Source: CAZRIP01 sp964600165 | GTDB lineage: Bacteria; Elusimicrobiota; Elusimicrobia; UBA1565; UBA9628 | DNA length: 13,883 nucleotides | Direction of reading: 5' to 3' | Assembly: GCA_964600165.1 (NCBI GenBank) | Contig: CAZRIP010000104.1 | Span: forward strand, 1-13,883 | Shown here: piece after piece, positions 7,173 through 13,529 of the stretch | Position numbering within the stretch: position 1 is the first letter of the stretch | Layout: every line of letters begins with the position of its first letter | The notes under the pieces: generated by a model | The model's database searches: none | What the model was told of the DNA's origin: nothing | What the model saw: only the letters and a program-made list of their open reading frames with translations | Position numbers and translations under genes: made by a program

Positions 7173-8396
7173 ATGGGGCGCTTTTCCTATACGGTCCAAG
7201 ACAGCAAAGGGGAGACGACGACCGGGGCCTTGGACGCCGCCGACGAGAACGAGGCGATCAGCTCCCTGCAGGGGAAGGGCTATTTCATCCTCTCGCTCTC
7301 CTCGGAAAAGGCGGGCGCCGGCGCGGCGGTGGGCGTCAAGAAGGCCGCCGGCGCGGCCGTCGCCGAGCGCGACCTCGTCTTTTTCGCCGAGCAATTAGCG
7401 ACCTTGCTCAACGGCGGCGTGCCGCTCGTGCGCGCGCTGTCCTTGCTCGGCGAGCACGCGAGCTCGAAGGGCCTGCACATGGCCCTCGCCCAAGTCACCA
7501 AGGACGTGGCCAGCGGCACCGCGCTCTACAAGGCGCTCGAGCGCCATCCCAGGGCCTTCGACAACCTTTGGGTCTCGCTCGTCCAGGCCGGCGAGATGGG
7601 CGGCCAGCTGCCGAAGGTGCTCAAGCAGATCGGAACGTATCTTTCCGCGCAGTCGGAGCTCAAGGGCAAGATCGTGACCGCCCTCGCCTATCCGTCCGTC
7701 CTGGCCACGATGTCCTTGGGCGTGCTGGCTTTCTTCATCATCCGCATCGTTCCGACGTTCGCCGAGATCTTCCAGAGCTTCCAGGTGAAGCTCCCGCCCC
7801 TGACGGCGTTCATCATCTTCGTCTCGAACCTGCTCGTCCACAACATGGCGACGCTGATCTTCGTCGTGGTCGGGCTCTGGTTCGTTTGGAGCGCTTACGT
7901 CGCCACCGACATCGGCAAGACGACGAAGTGGAACATGATCTTCGACATCCCGTTCTTCGGCGACTTCGTCAAGAACATCCTCATCGAGCGGCTGCTGACC
8001 ACGCTCTCGACGCTCATCGAGTCCGGCGTGAGCATCTTGAACGCGATCGCCGTGCTCGAGGGCGTCTTCGGGGCCAATCCGATCTTCCAGAAGCTGCTCA
8101 AATCGGTCAAAAACGACGTGGCCAGCGGCAAGTCGATCTCCGCGGCGTTTCGCAAGACCGGCGTGTTGCCTCCGCTCGTCACCGAGATGATGTTCATGGG
8201 CGAGGAGTCGGGCAAGCTGCCCGACATGCTGGTCACGCTGTCGGCCTTCTATCGCGAGCAGATCGACCAATTCACGCGGCGGTTCACGGCCATCATCGAC
8301 CCGATCCTCGTCGTCGGCATCGGCGGCCTGGTCGGCGTGATCGTGCTCGCCGTGTTCCTGCCGATCTTCAAGCTGTCCACCATCGGAGGTCACTGA
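7173..8396 (+). CDS. pilC: Inner-membrane platform protein (PilC/GspF family)
   Basis: The 407-residue polytopic membrane protein is the platform that transfers motion of the ATPase to the pilins. It opens with a small beta N-terminal domain ('FSYTVQDSKGE..TGALDA') typical of the family and an Ala/Gly-rich linker (45-64). Two GspF domains follow: 68-190 ('FFAEQLATLLNGGVPLVRAL', 'LVQAGEMGGQLPKVL') and 271-393 ('LLTTLSTLIESGVSILNAI', 'FMGEESGKLPDML'). Membrane spans are about 172-193, 218-242 and 375-396, with the usual 'PTF..IF' after the first and 'PI' near the C-terminus. The length is normal for the family. ATG 7173 follows the promoter directly. The stop lies 1 nt before the GTG of the pilin gene, whose ribosome site sits inside the last codons of this gene. 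Confidence 0.95.
   Translation: MGRFSYTVQDSKGETTTGALDAADENEAISSLQGKGYFILSLSSEKAGAGAAVGVKKAAGAAVAERDLVFFAEQLATLLNGGVPLVRALSLLGEHASSKGLHMALAQVTKDVASGTALYKALERHPRAFDNLWVSLVQAGEMGGQLPKVLKQIGTYLSAQSELKGKIVTALAYPSVLATMSLGVLAFFIIRIVPTFAEIFQSFQVKLPPLTAFIIFVSNLLVHNMATLIFVVVGLWFVWSAYVATDIGKTTKWNMIFDIPFFGDFVKNILIERLLTTLSTLIESGVSILNAIAVLEGVFGANPIFQKLLKSVKNDVASGKSISAAFRKTGVLPPLVTEMMFMGEESGKLPDMLVTLSAFYREQIDQFTRRFTAIIDPILVVGIGGLVGVIVLAVFLPIFKLSTIGGH
8385..8390 (+). promoter_or_regulatory. Strong ribosome binding site for the pilin gene
   Basis: GGAGGT at 8385-8390 is a near-perfect Shine-Dalgarno sequence, 7 nt before the GTG at 8398. It decides the GTG start and is the strongest ribosome site in the window, in contrast to the SD-less starts of the ATPase and platform genes. 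This fits high output of the major filament subunit. Confidence 0.85.
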
Positions 8397-8397
8397 C

Positions 8398-8913
8398 GTG
8401 ACGGAAAAAAAGGCCCGCTCCGGCTTCACGCTCATCGAATTGCTCATCGTCGTGCTGCTCGTCGGCATCCTGGCCGCCTTCGCGGTGCCGCAATACATGA
8501 AGTCGGTCGAAAACAGCAAGGCCGACGACGGCTCGGCGCTGATGAACATGGTCGGGACGACGAACCGGATGTACGCCTTGGACCACAACGGGACCTATAC
8601 CACCGGCACGCTGACGACGGCGTGCAACGTCGCGACGTGCCCCGCGGCGGGCGGCCTCGGCGACCCTTGCAACTTGGTCAGCTGCAAGTACTTGGCCGCG
8701 CAAGACTTCGACAACAAGGCCTATCAAGTGGCCGCGGCGGCCAACGCCGGCTGCCCCCTCGGCCTCGCCGGAGGCAGCCTCACGGCGTGCGCCTTGCGCC
8801 GCAGCGGGGCCACGCCCGGCACCAATAACGCGAGCTACACGGGCTGGGGCTACACGGTCAGCGCGACCGGCGTGATGACGGCTTACGGAGGAGCCCCCTC
8901 GCCCGTCCAATAA
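8398..8913 (+). CDS. Type IV pilin / major pseudopilin-like protein
   Basis: The 171-residue prepilin has a class III signal: an eight-residue basic leader and Gly9, then 'FTLIELLIVVLLVGILAAFAVPQY' split here as FTLIE (10-14) plus a hydrophobic helix to about 31. Cleavage is expected between Gly9 and Phe10, with Glu at +5 (Glu14). The downstream helix continues through about residue 60, followed by a globular part with six cysteines (76, 81, 91, 96, 119, 131), including two CX4C pairs likely to form disulfides. It is the first pilin after the platform gene and has the best ribosome site, so it is the likely major subunit (PilA/GspG position). The usual calcium-binding GspG ending is not evident. 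It starts with GTG. Confidence 0.9.
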   Translation: MTEKKARSGFTLIELLIVVLLVGILAAFAVPQYMKSVENSKADDGSALMNMVGTTNRMYALDHNGTYTTGTLTTACNVATCPAAGGLGDPCNLVSCKYLAAQDFDNKAYQVAAAANAGCPLGLAGGSLTACALRRSGATPGTNNASYTGWGYTVSATGVMTAYGGAPSPVQ

Positions 8914-9357
8914 ATGAGCCCGCGCGGCAACACGCAGGGTTTCACTCTCATCGAGGTCGTGGTCGCCATGCTGATCACGGCGGTGATGGTGAGCTCCGTG
9001 TTCAGCGTCTCGCTCCACACGCGCCGCAACGACGTGCGCGCCGACCGCAAGCTCCTCGCCGCGCAAGCGACGCGTCAATTGACCAGCACTCTCGAGGAAT
9101 ACGTCACGGCCGATCATTCGAGCGCGCAGTCCGTCTCCTTCTCGCCCGGAGGCTCCTGGGCCTGGCAGGCCCCGGTCACGGACTCGGCCGGCGGGTACGC
9201 GCTCGCCGCCGGCACCCATACTTTGACGCACTATCTGCCGAGTTGGTTCGAGGCCGCGCCGTACAACGCGCACGCCGTCTACTACGTGCAGGTCAACAGC
9301 ATGGGCGGCTCGAACAACCTGTGGGTGAGCGCCGCGGTCACGTGGGCGGAGCCATGA
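8914..9357 (+). CDS. Minor pilin, PilV/GspI-like
   Basis: The 147-residue prepilin carries the leader 'MSPRGNTQG' cut before 'FTLIEVVVAM', with Glu14 at +5. 'EVVVAMLI' in the N-terminal helix is typical of PilV and GspI. The rest is short and has no cysteine, unlike the three other pilins. ATG follows the TAA of the preceding pilin with no gap. A GGAGGAG at 8887-8893 is 20 nt from the ATG, too far for a normal ribosome site, so coupled translation is likely. Such subunits usually form the initiating tip complex with GspJ- and GspK-like partners, which follow here in that order. Confidence 0.85.
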   Translation: MSPRGNTQGFTLIEVVVAMLITAVMVSSVFSVSLHTRRNDVRADRKLLAAQATRQLTSTLEEYVTADHSSAQSVSFSPGGSWAWQAPVTDSAGGYALAAGTHTLTHYLPSWFEAAPYNAHAVYYVQVNSMGGSNNLWVSAAVTWAEP

Positions 9358-10127
9358 AGCGACGCTTGCCGCGCGGCCGCGCCGGCTTCTCGCTGCTCGA
9401 GCTGATCATCTCTCTGGTCCTTTCGACGATCGTGCTGATCGGAGTGATCACGATGGCGTCTCAGCTGCTGCGCAACGAGGCGCTGACGCTCAAGTCCGGC
9501 GAAGTGTCGACGCAGACGGCGATGGCGCTCGACGAGATGAACAAGGAGCTCGAGCAGGCGACCTACCTCGTCCATCCGGTCGGGAGCGAGAACATCATCA
9601 GCGGCTGCATGAACTACAGCAAGGCGCTCTCCAATAACGGGGGGATCAATCCCTTCGGCTACAACGGCGTGGCGGCGGGCACCGCCTCCGGGAATTGCAC
9701 CGTCGCGGGAGTCATCAACTGCGCCGTTCCGGTCTCGAGCTTCTACTATTGCTTCGCGTCCGGCGCCGGCACCCAGGGCAACCTGGACTCCCTGCTGCGC
9801 TATCCCGCCTGGGGCGCGACGGTCGCCGGCGTCAGCAACGTGTGCCCCTACAACGGCGGCGCGGCGCCCGCCTGCACGGTCGGCGACGCCGCCTCGCACG
9901 ACGTGATCATCCTGAAGAACGTGTCCCATTCGCCGGGCCATGCTGCCTATTTCACGCGCGACAACACCATCGGCGGGCTCGATATCGACTTCGTCGTGGG
10001 GTTCGCGACCTCCGTCGCCAACGGGCAGGGCGCCGGAGCGGCCGGCTTCGTCGGCCTTTCCCCGGCCGTCGCCTATTACATCGACTCGAAGATCACGCTG
10101 CAGAAAAACCAGGGCGGCCCGGACTGA
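9354..10127 (+). CDS. Minor pilin, PilW/GspJ-like
   Basis: The 257-residue prepilin has the basic leader 'MKRRLPRGRAG' cut before 'FSLLELIISLVLS', with Glu16 at +5. 'GFSLLELIIS' and the following 'R.E...' helix are typical of PilW/GspJ. The globular part has six cysteines (85, 115, 123, 133, 164, 174) and is rich in Gly, Asn and Ala. The frame is open further upstream to 9243, but ATG 9354 gives the proper prepilin leader and overlaps the previous stop by ATGA, so it is the start chosen. Length is usual for the subfamily. Confidence 0.85.
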   Translation: MKRRLPRGRAGFSLLELIISLVLSTIVLIGVITMASQLLRNEALTLKSGEVSTQTAMALDEMNKELEQATYLVHPVGSENIISGCMNYSKALSNNGGINPFGYNGVAAGTASGNCTVAGVINCAVPVSSFYYCFASGAGTQGNLDSLLRYPAWGATVAGVSNVCPYNGGAAPACTVGDAASHDVIILKNVSHSPGHAAYFTRDNTIGGLDIDFVVGFATSVANGQGAGAAGFVGLSPAVAYYIDSKITLQKNQGGPD

Positions 10128-10128
10128 G

Positions 10129-10584
10129 ATGTCTCGCGGCGAGAAAGGCCACATCCTCGTCCACGTGCTGATCACGGCGGTCATCATCGTCGTGATCATG
10201 GCGTCGATGGCGCGCATGATCCTCGCGCGCTACGCGGCCTACGCCCGCCACCAGACGAGCGACCAGGGCGCCCGCTACGCGGCCAGCGGCGTCAACCGCC
10301 TGCTGACGGTCTGGGCGGACAAGCAGGTCGAGTGCTACAACCCGGCCAGCGACGCGAACTACTCGAGCACGGGCTACACTTGCAGTCCCGCCTCGACGAC
10401 TCCGCCCGGCGCGGCCAACTGCAAGTGCTGCCCGACCGACAGGGTCAACGACGCCGCCGTCACTTTCATGTCCGGCGGCAGCACGCAGAGCGCGCAGCTT
10501 TGCGTCGAGACGCCCAACGGCGACGGCACCTACCACGCCGACACGACGAGCGGCGTCGCCTGCCCCAGCATCACTTGTCCGTGA
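10129..10584 (+). CDS. Minor pilin-like protein, PilX/GspK position, lacking Glu5
   Basis: The 151-residue protein starts 1 nt after the PilW-like stop. Its N-terminus 'MSRGEKGHILVHVLITAVII' has a basic leader, Gly7 and then a long hydrophobic helix (8-31), like a prepilin, but the +5 residue is His12 and the first mature residue is His. Loss of Glu5 is known for GspK and some PilX proteins, which sit at the very tip and need no Glu5 contact. The rest holds eight cysteines (69, 85, 98, 100, 101, 125, 145, 150), including 'NCKCCPTD'. GspK is usually about twice as long, so PilX is the closer match by size. Identity rests on the N-terminal helix and position; no outside homology could be tested. 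Its TGA overlaps the GTG start of hpnK. Confidence 0.65.
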   Translation: MSRGEKGHILVHVLITAVIIVVIMASMARMILARYAAYARHQTSDQGARYAASGVNRLLTVWADKQVECYNPASDANYSSTGYTCSPASTTPPGAANCKCCPTDRVNDAAVTFMSGGSTQSAQLCVETPNGDGTYHADTTSGVACPSITCP

Positions 10585-11375
10585 CCAAGCGGCTTTATCT
10601 CACGGCCGACGACTTCGGCTACAGCCCGGCGGTCAACCGCGCCGTGATCCGAGCGTACAAGGACGGCGCGCTGCGCTACGCGAGCCTGATGGTCGACGGC
10701 GAGGCCGCGCATGAGGCCGCGGCCCTGGCCAAGGCCAACCCGGGCCTCGGCGTCGGCCTTCACCTCGATCTGTGCCGCAGCGAGCCCGCGCTCTGGGGCC
10801 TGCGCTATTTTTTCCTGCGCGCGCACCGCGAGCGCGTCGAGCCCGAGATCGCCCGGCAGCTGGACAAGTTCACGGCTTTCGGCCTGTCGCCGACGCACGT
10901 CGACGGGCATTTCAACATCCACGTCCACCCGGTGATCTTCCCGATCCTCGCGCGGCGCGCCAAGGCCGCCGGCGTGCCGCGCATCCGCCTGCCGGGCGGC
11001 GAGCTTTCCCCGTGCCTCGCGCAGGGGTGGGACCAAGCGCCCGTGCGCGCGCTCAACGCGGCGGTGTTCGGCGCGCTGGGGGCGCTGCTGCGGCCGCTGG
11101 CCGACGGCATGACGGTCCCGACGACCTTCGGCTTGCTGCGCTCGGGCACGATGACCGAGGATTACGCGCTGCGGCTGCTGGAGCGCCTGCCGGAGGGGGA
11201 CGCGGAGCTCTATTTCCACCCGTCCGACGATCCGGCGTCGGCCGTGACGACGCGGCCCACGCCGACGCACCAGACCGTCACCGAGCTGGAGACGCTGCTC
11301 AGCGCCCGCGTTCGAGAGGCTCTTTCGCGAGAAGGGATCGAATTGGCGCGGATGCCCCGTCCGCGGGCCGGTTGA
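10581..11375 (+). CDS. hpnK: HpnK-like YdjC/ChbG-family deacetylase
   Basis: The 264-residue enzyme belongs to the YdjC/ChbG metal-dependent carbohydrate deacetylase family. It shows the metal site 'TADDFG' (8-13), 'GLHLDL' (59-64, His61), 'THVDGHFNIHVHP' (105-117) and 'YFHP' (211-214, His213). The subtype HpnK is inferred from these motifs plus adjoining hpnL, hpnI and hpnJ. HpnK removes the acetyl group from N-acetylglucosaminyl-bacteriohopanetetrol, giving the free amino sugar that HpnJ then contracts. GTG 10581 puts 'DDFG' at the usual distance from the N-terminus and overlaps the stop of the preceding minor pilin (GTGA); no ribosome site is seen, so translation should be coupled. An upstream extension to 10332 runs through that pilin and is not supported. 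The last 77 bp overlap the hpnL gene on the other strand. The substrate could be another glycolipid if the organism makes no hopanoids. Confidence 0.88.
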   Translation: MTKRLYLTADDFGYSPAVNRAVIRAYKDGALRYASLMVDGEAAHEAAALAKANPGLGVGLHLDLCRSEPALWGLRYFFLRAHRERVEPEIARQLDKFTAFGLSPTHVDGHFNIHVHPVIFPILARRAKAAGVPRIRLPGGELSPCLAQGWDQAPVRALNAAVFGALGALLRPLADGMTVPTTFGLLRSGTMTEDYALRLLERLPEGDAELYFHPSDDPASAVTTRPTPTHQTVTELETLLSARVREALSREGIELARMPRPRAG

Positions 11376-12294
11376 GCGCGTAGATCAGGAAGCCGGCCGA
11401 CGCCCAGAGGAGTTCGCGCAGGTGCCGGATGAGCCCGAGCGCCAGGCCGGTCGCCGCGGGAAAGCCGAGCGCCTTGAAGATCGCGACCTTGCCCGCCTCC
11501 TGCGTCCCGACCTTCGCAGGCACCATGAACATCAGCGCGTCGACGACGTTCGAGAGCGTCTCGACGGCCAAGGCCTGGATCGGCTCGATCGGCACGCCCA
11601 TGAAGTGGAGGATCAGCATGACCTCGAGCATGCCCCAGGCGTAGCCGAAGGTAAAGCACAGCGTCGACAGCATGAAGCGGCCCGGATGACGCCGCAAATA
11701 GGCGCGCATCCTCTCGCGCATCGCGGCGATCTCGGGGCGGGAAACGAAGCGGCGCGACCACCAGCCGGACTCGGCGGAGACGGCGTAGATGGCGAGGGAG
11801 ACCAACGCGACGACGAGCAGCGCCCCGCCGATCGAAAGCACGAGCTCCCGCCCGTCGAGGATATTCATCTTGTAGAGGCCGACGAACAGCAGGCCGACGA
11901 GGATGAACACGGCTTGGGCGAGCGCCTGCGCGAACTTGGCCACGAGCACGCTCGAGTTCTTGACGTCCTCGGGCCGGCAGTCGCCGAGCAGCGCCGGGCG
12001 CACGAGCTCCCCGGCGATCTGGCCGCTCGGCGTGAGGTAGTTCACGCCGTCGCCGGCCATCCGGACCTTGACGAGCCTCCAGAACGGCACGTGCGGGGCG
12101 TCCTGGCGGCTGAACGCGAAGCGCCAGCCGAAGGCGTTTAGGACGTGGTCGCAGATCTGGAATATGAGGATCGGGACGATGCCCCAGCCGACCTGCGCGA
12201 TCAGCTTCCAGACGGTGCCGGCGTCGAGGCGCCAGAGCAGAAAGCCGAGCGTCGCCAAGCCGGCGGCCAGCACCGCCGCGCGCAGGTACTTCAT
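11299..12294 (-). CDS. hpnL: HpnL-like integral membrane protein (LPG synthase TM/flippase-like family)
   Basis: The 331-residue protein has about seven to eight hydrophobic spans (for instance 5-22, 35-52, 122-142, 150-173, 207-232, 240-258, 275-306). It carries the two family signatures: 'GQIAGELVRPALL' (91-103) and 'PAKVGTQEAGK' (259-269), related to the 'P.g.G..E' motif of the MprF/AglD2-type membrane domain. Proteins of this kind are thought to move lipids across membranes; in hopanoid clusters the member is called HpnL and its exact role is not settled. It starts 6 nt after the hpnI stop, so it is in the hpnJ-hpnI-hpnL unit. The final 25 codons overlap the end of hpnK in opposite direction. 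No terminator is visible at the convergent junction. Confidence 0.82.
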   Translation of the reverse strand: MKYLRAAVLAAGLATLGFLLWRLDAGTVWKLIAQVGWGIVPILIFQICDHVLNAFGWRFAFSRQDAPHVPFWRLVKVRMAGDGVNYLTPSGQIAGELVRPALLGDCRPEDVKNSSVLVAKFAQALAQAVFILVGLLFVGLYKMNILDGRELVLSIGGALLVVALVSLAIYAVSAESGWWSRRFVSRPEIAAMRERMRAYLRRHPGRFMLSTLCFTFGYAWGMLEVMLILHFMGVPIEPIQALAVETLSNVVDALMFMVPAKVGTQEAGKVAIFKALGFPAATGLALGLIRHLRELLWASAGFLIYALNRPADGASAPIRSLLAKEPLERGR

Positions 12295-12300
12295 GGACGC

Positions 12301-13527
12301 CTAGGACTCGGCGGCGACGGGACCGCGCACGTCGACGGCGGAGCGGGCGGGAAGCAGGCGGCCTTGCGCGTGGATCGTGTAGAGCTCTCCGCGCCAGAGC
12401 ACCTCGTTCGAGCGGAAGCCCGAGATCCAGGCGCAGAACGAAAGCCACTCGCTGAAGGGCAGCAGAAGCAGCGAGTACCCGAGCTGCGGCGCGCCGAGCA
12501 GGCGGGCGATGGACGCCTCGCAAAGGGCCTTGGCGGCGACGATGGCGCCCATGAGGCCGAGCGTCCAGGGATCGACGCCGAAGAGCAGGGCCTTGAGCGT
12601 CAGCAGCGAGAAGCCGTGGAGCATCACGGTCCCGAAATAGCCGGCGGGGTTGCAAATGCGGATCGTGCGCGCCCAGCGCGCCTGGTGGCGCAGGTGATCG
12701 GCGGCCGAGGCCACGTCCGGGACGGACTGGACTACCGGCGAGGCGATTTCGAGCTTATATCCCGCCGCCTTGACGCTCTCGCCGAGGATGAAATCGTCGG
12801 CGAGATGGTCGGCCATCATCGGGAAGCCCCCGGCTTTCTCGAAGGCCTCGCGGCGCACGAGCATGGCCGCGCCCATCGCGAAGCGCATCCCGAACGAGGC
12901 GGCGGTGACGGCTTGGGGGAGGAATTGGGCGTTGACCGAGAGCGCCTCGAAAGCCGACCAAAGGCCGCGCGGCGCCGTGGATTGATAGAAGCAGGTCACG
13001 AGGCCGACCCCGGCGTCCTCCATCGGCGCGACGATCCGGCGCAAGAAGTCGGGCCCGACGCGGATGTCGGAGTCCGAGATCAGGATCTGGCCGTGCTTGA
13101 TGAAAGGCGCGGCGTTCGAGACGTTGTTGACCTTGGGGTTGAAGCCGAGCCGGTTCTTGGAGACGACGATCTCGATGTCGAGCTCGGGGAACTCCTGGCG
13201 CAAGCGCGCGAGGACCGGCAGGGCCGGATCGTCGGGCGTGGCCAGCGTGAACAGCAGCTGGAACTTCGGGTAGTCCTGGACGCAGAAGCTGCGCAAGTTC
13301 TCGTAGAGCTCGCGGTCGCAGCCCTTGAGCGGCTTGAGCAGCGTGACGGGCGGGAGGAGCGAGACGCGCTCGGCCTTGCGCCGGCGCGCGAGGCGGGCCG
13401 CCGAGACGATGGCGGCGAACGCGAACAGCAGCGAGAAGATCCCCGCGGCGGTCGAGAACGCGGTGACGAAGGCGTCGCCGAGGACCTTCAGGGCGAGTAC
13501 GACGACCCCGATCGCTTCCCAGTCCAT
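12301..13527 (-). CDS. hpnI: HpnI-like glycosyltransferase (ceramide glucosyltransferase family)
   Basis: The 408-residue protein is a membrane GT2/GT21-type transferase. An N-terminal span region (5-41) leads into the catalytic domain: 'VTLLKPLKGCDRELYENL' (61-78) is the family opening, Asp99-Asp100 the first Asp site, 'GFNPKVNN' (128-135) the nucleotide-sugar loop, 'SDSD' (151-154) the DxD-like metal site, 'ADDF' (243-246) the third Asp, and 'QARWAR' (282-287) the Q/RxxRW motif of processive and lipid-linked transferases. C-terminal spans lie at about 300-375. HpnI transfers N-acetylglucosamine to bacteriohopanetetrol at the inner membrane, the first step of composite hopanoid synthesis. 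The ATG at 13527 lies 2 nt after the hpnJ stop. The frame is open upstream to 13833, but that part is antisense-free shadow of hpnJ and has no glycosyltransferase features. Confidence 0.88.
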   Translation of the reverse strand: MDWEAIGVVVLALKVLGDAFVTAFSTAAGIFSLLFAFAAIVSAARLARRRKAERVSLLPPVTLLKPLKGCDRELYENLRSFCVQDYPKFQLLFTLATPDDPALPVLARLRQEFPELDIEIVVSKNRLGFNPKVNNVSNAAPFIKHGQILISDSDIRVGPDFLRRIVAPMEDAGVGLVTCFYQSTAPRGLWSAFEALSVNAQFLPQAVTAASFGMRFAMGAAMLVRREAFEKAGGFPMMADHLADDFILGESVKAAGYKLEIASPVVQSVPDVASAADHLRHQARWARTIRICNPAGYFGTVMLHGFSLLTLKALLFGVDPWTLGLMGAIVAAKALCEASIARLLGAPQLGYSLLLLPFSEWLSFCAWISGFRSNEVLWRGELYTIHAQGRLLPARSAVDVRGPVAAES

Positions 13528-13529
13528 CC

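Noticed and set aside
5837..8588. Long - strand open frames opposite the ATPase (5837-7141) and platform (7395-8588) genes
   Set aside because: Same GC-driven antisense artefact; no recognisable domain, while both + strand genes are certain.
9243..9353. Upstream extension of the PilW-like gene
   Set aside because: It would bury the prepilin leader; ATG 9354 restores it and overlaps the previous stop by 4 nt.
10332..10580. Long N-terminal extension of hpnK
   Set aside because: It overlaps the last pilin gene in another frame and is Arg/Gln-rich without features; GTG 10581 places the DDFG metal motif at its usual position.
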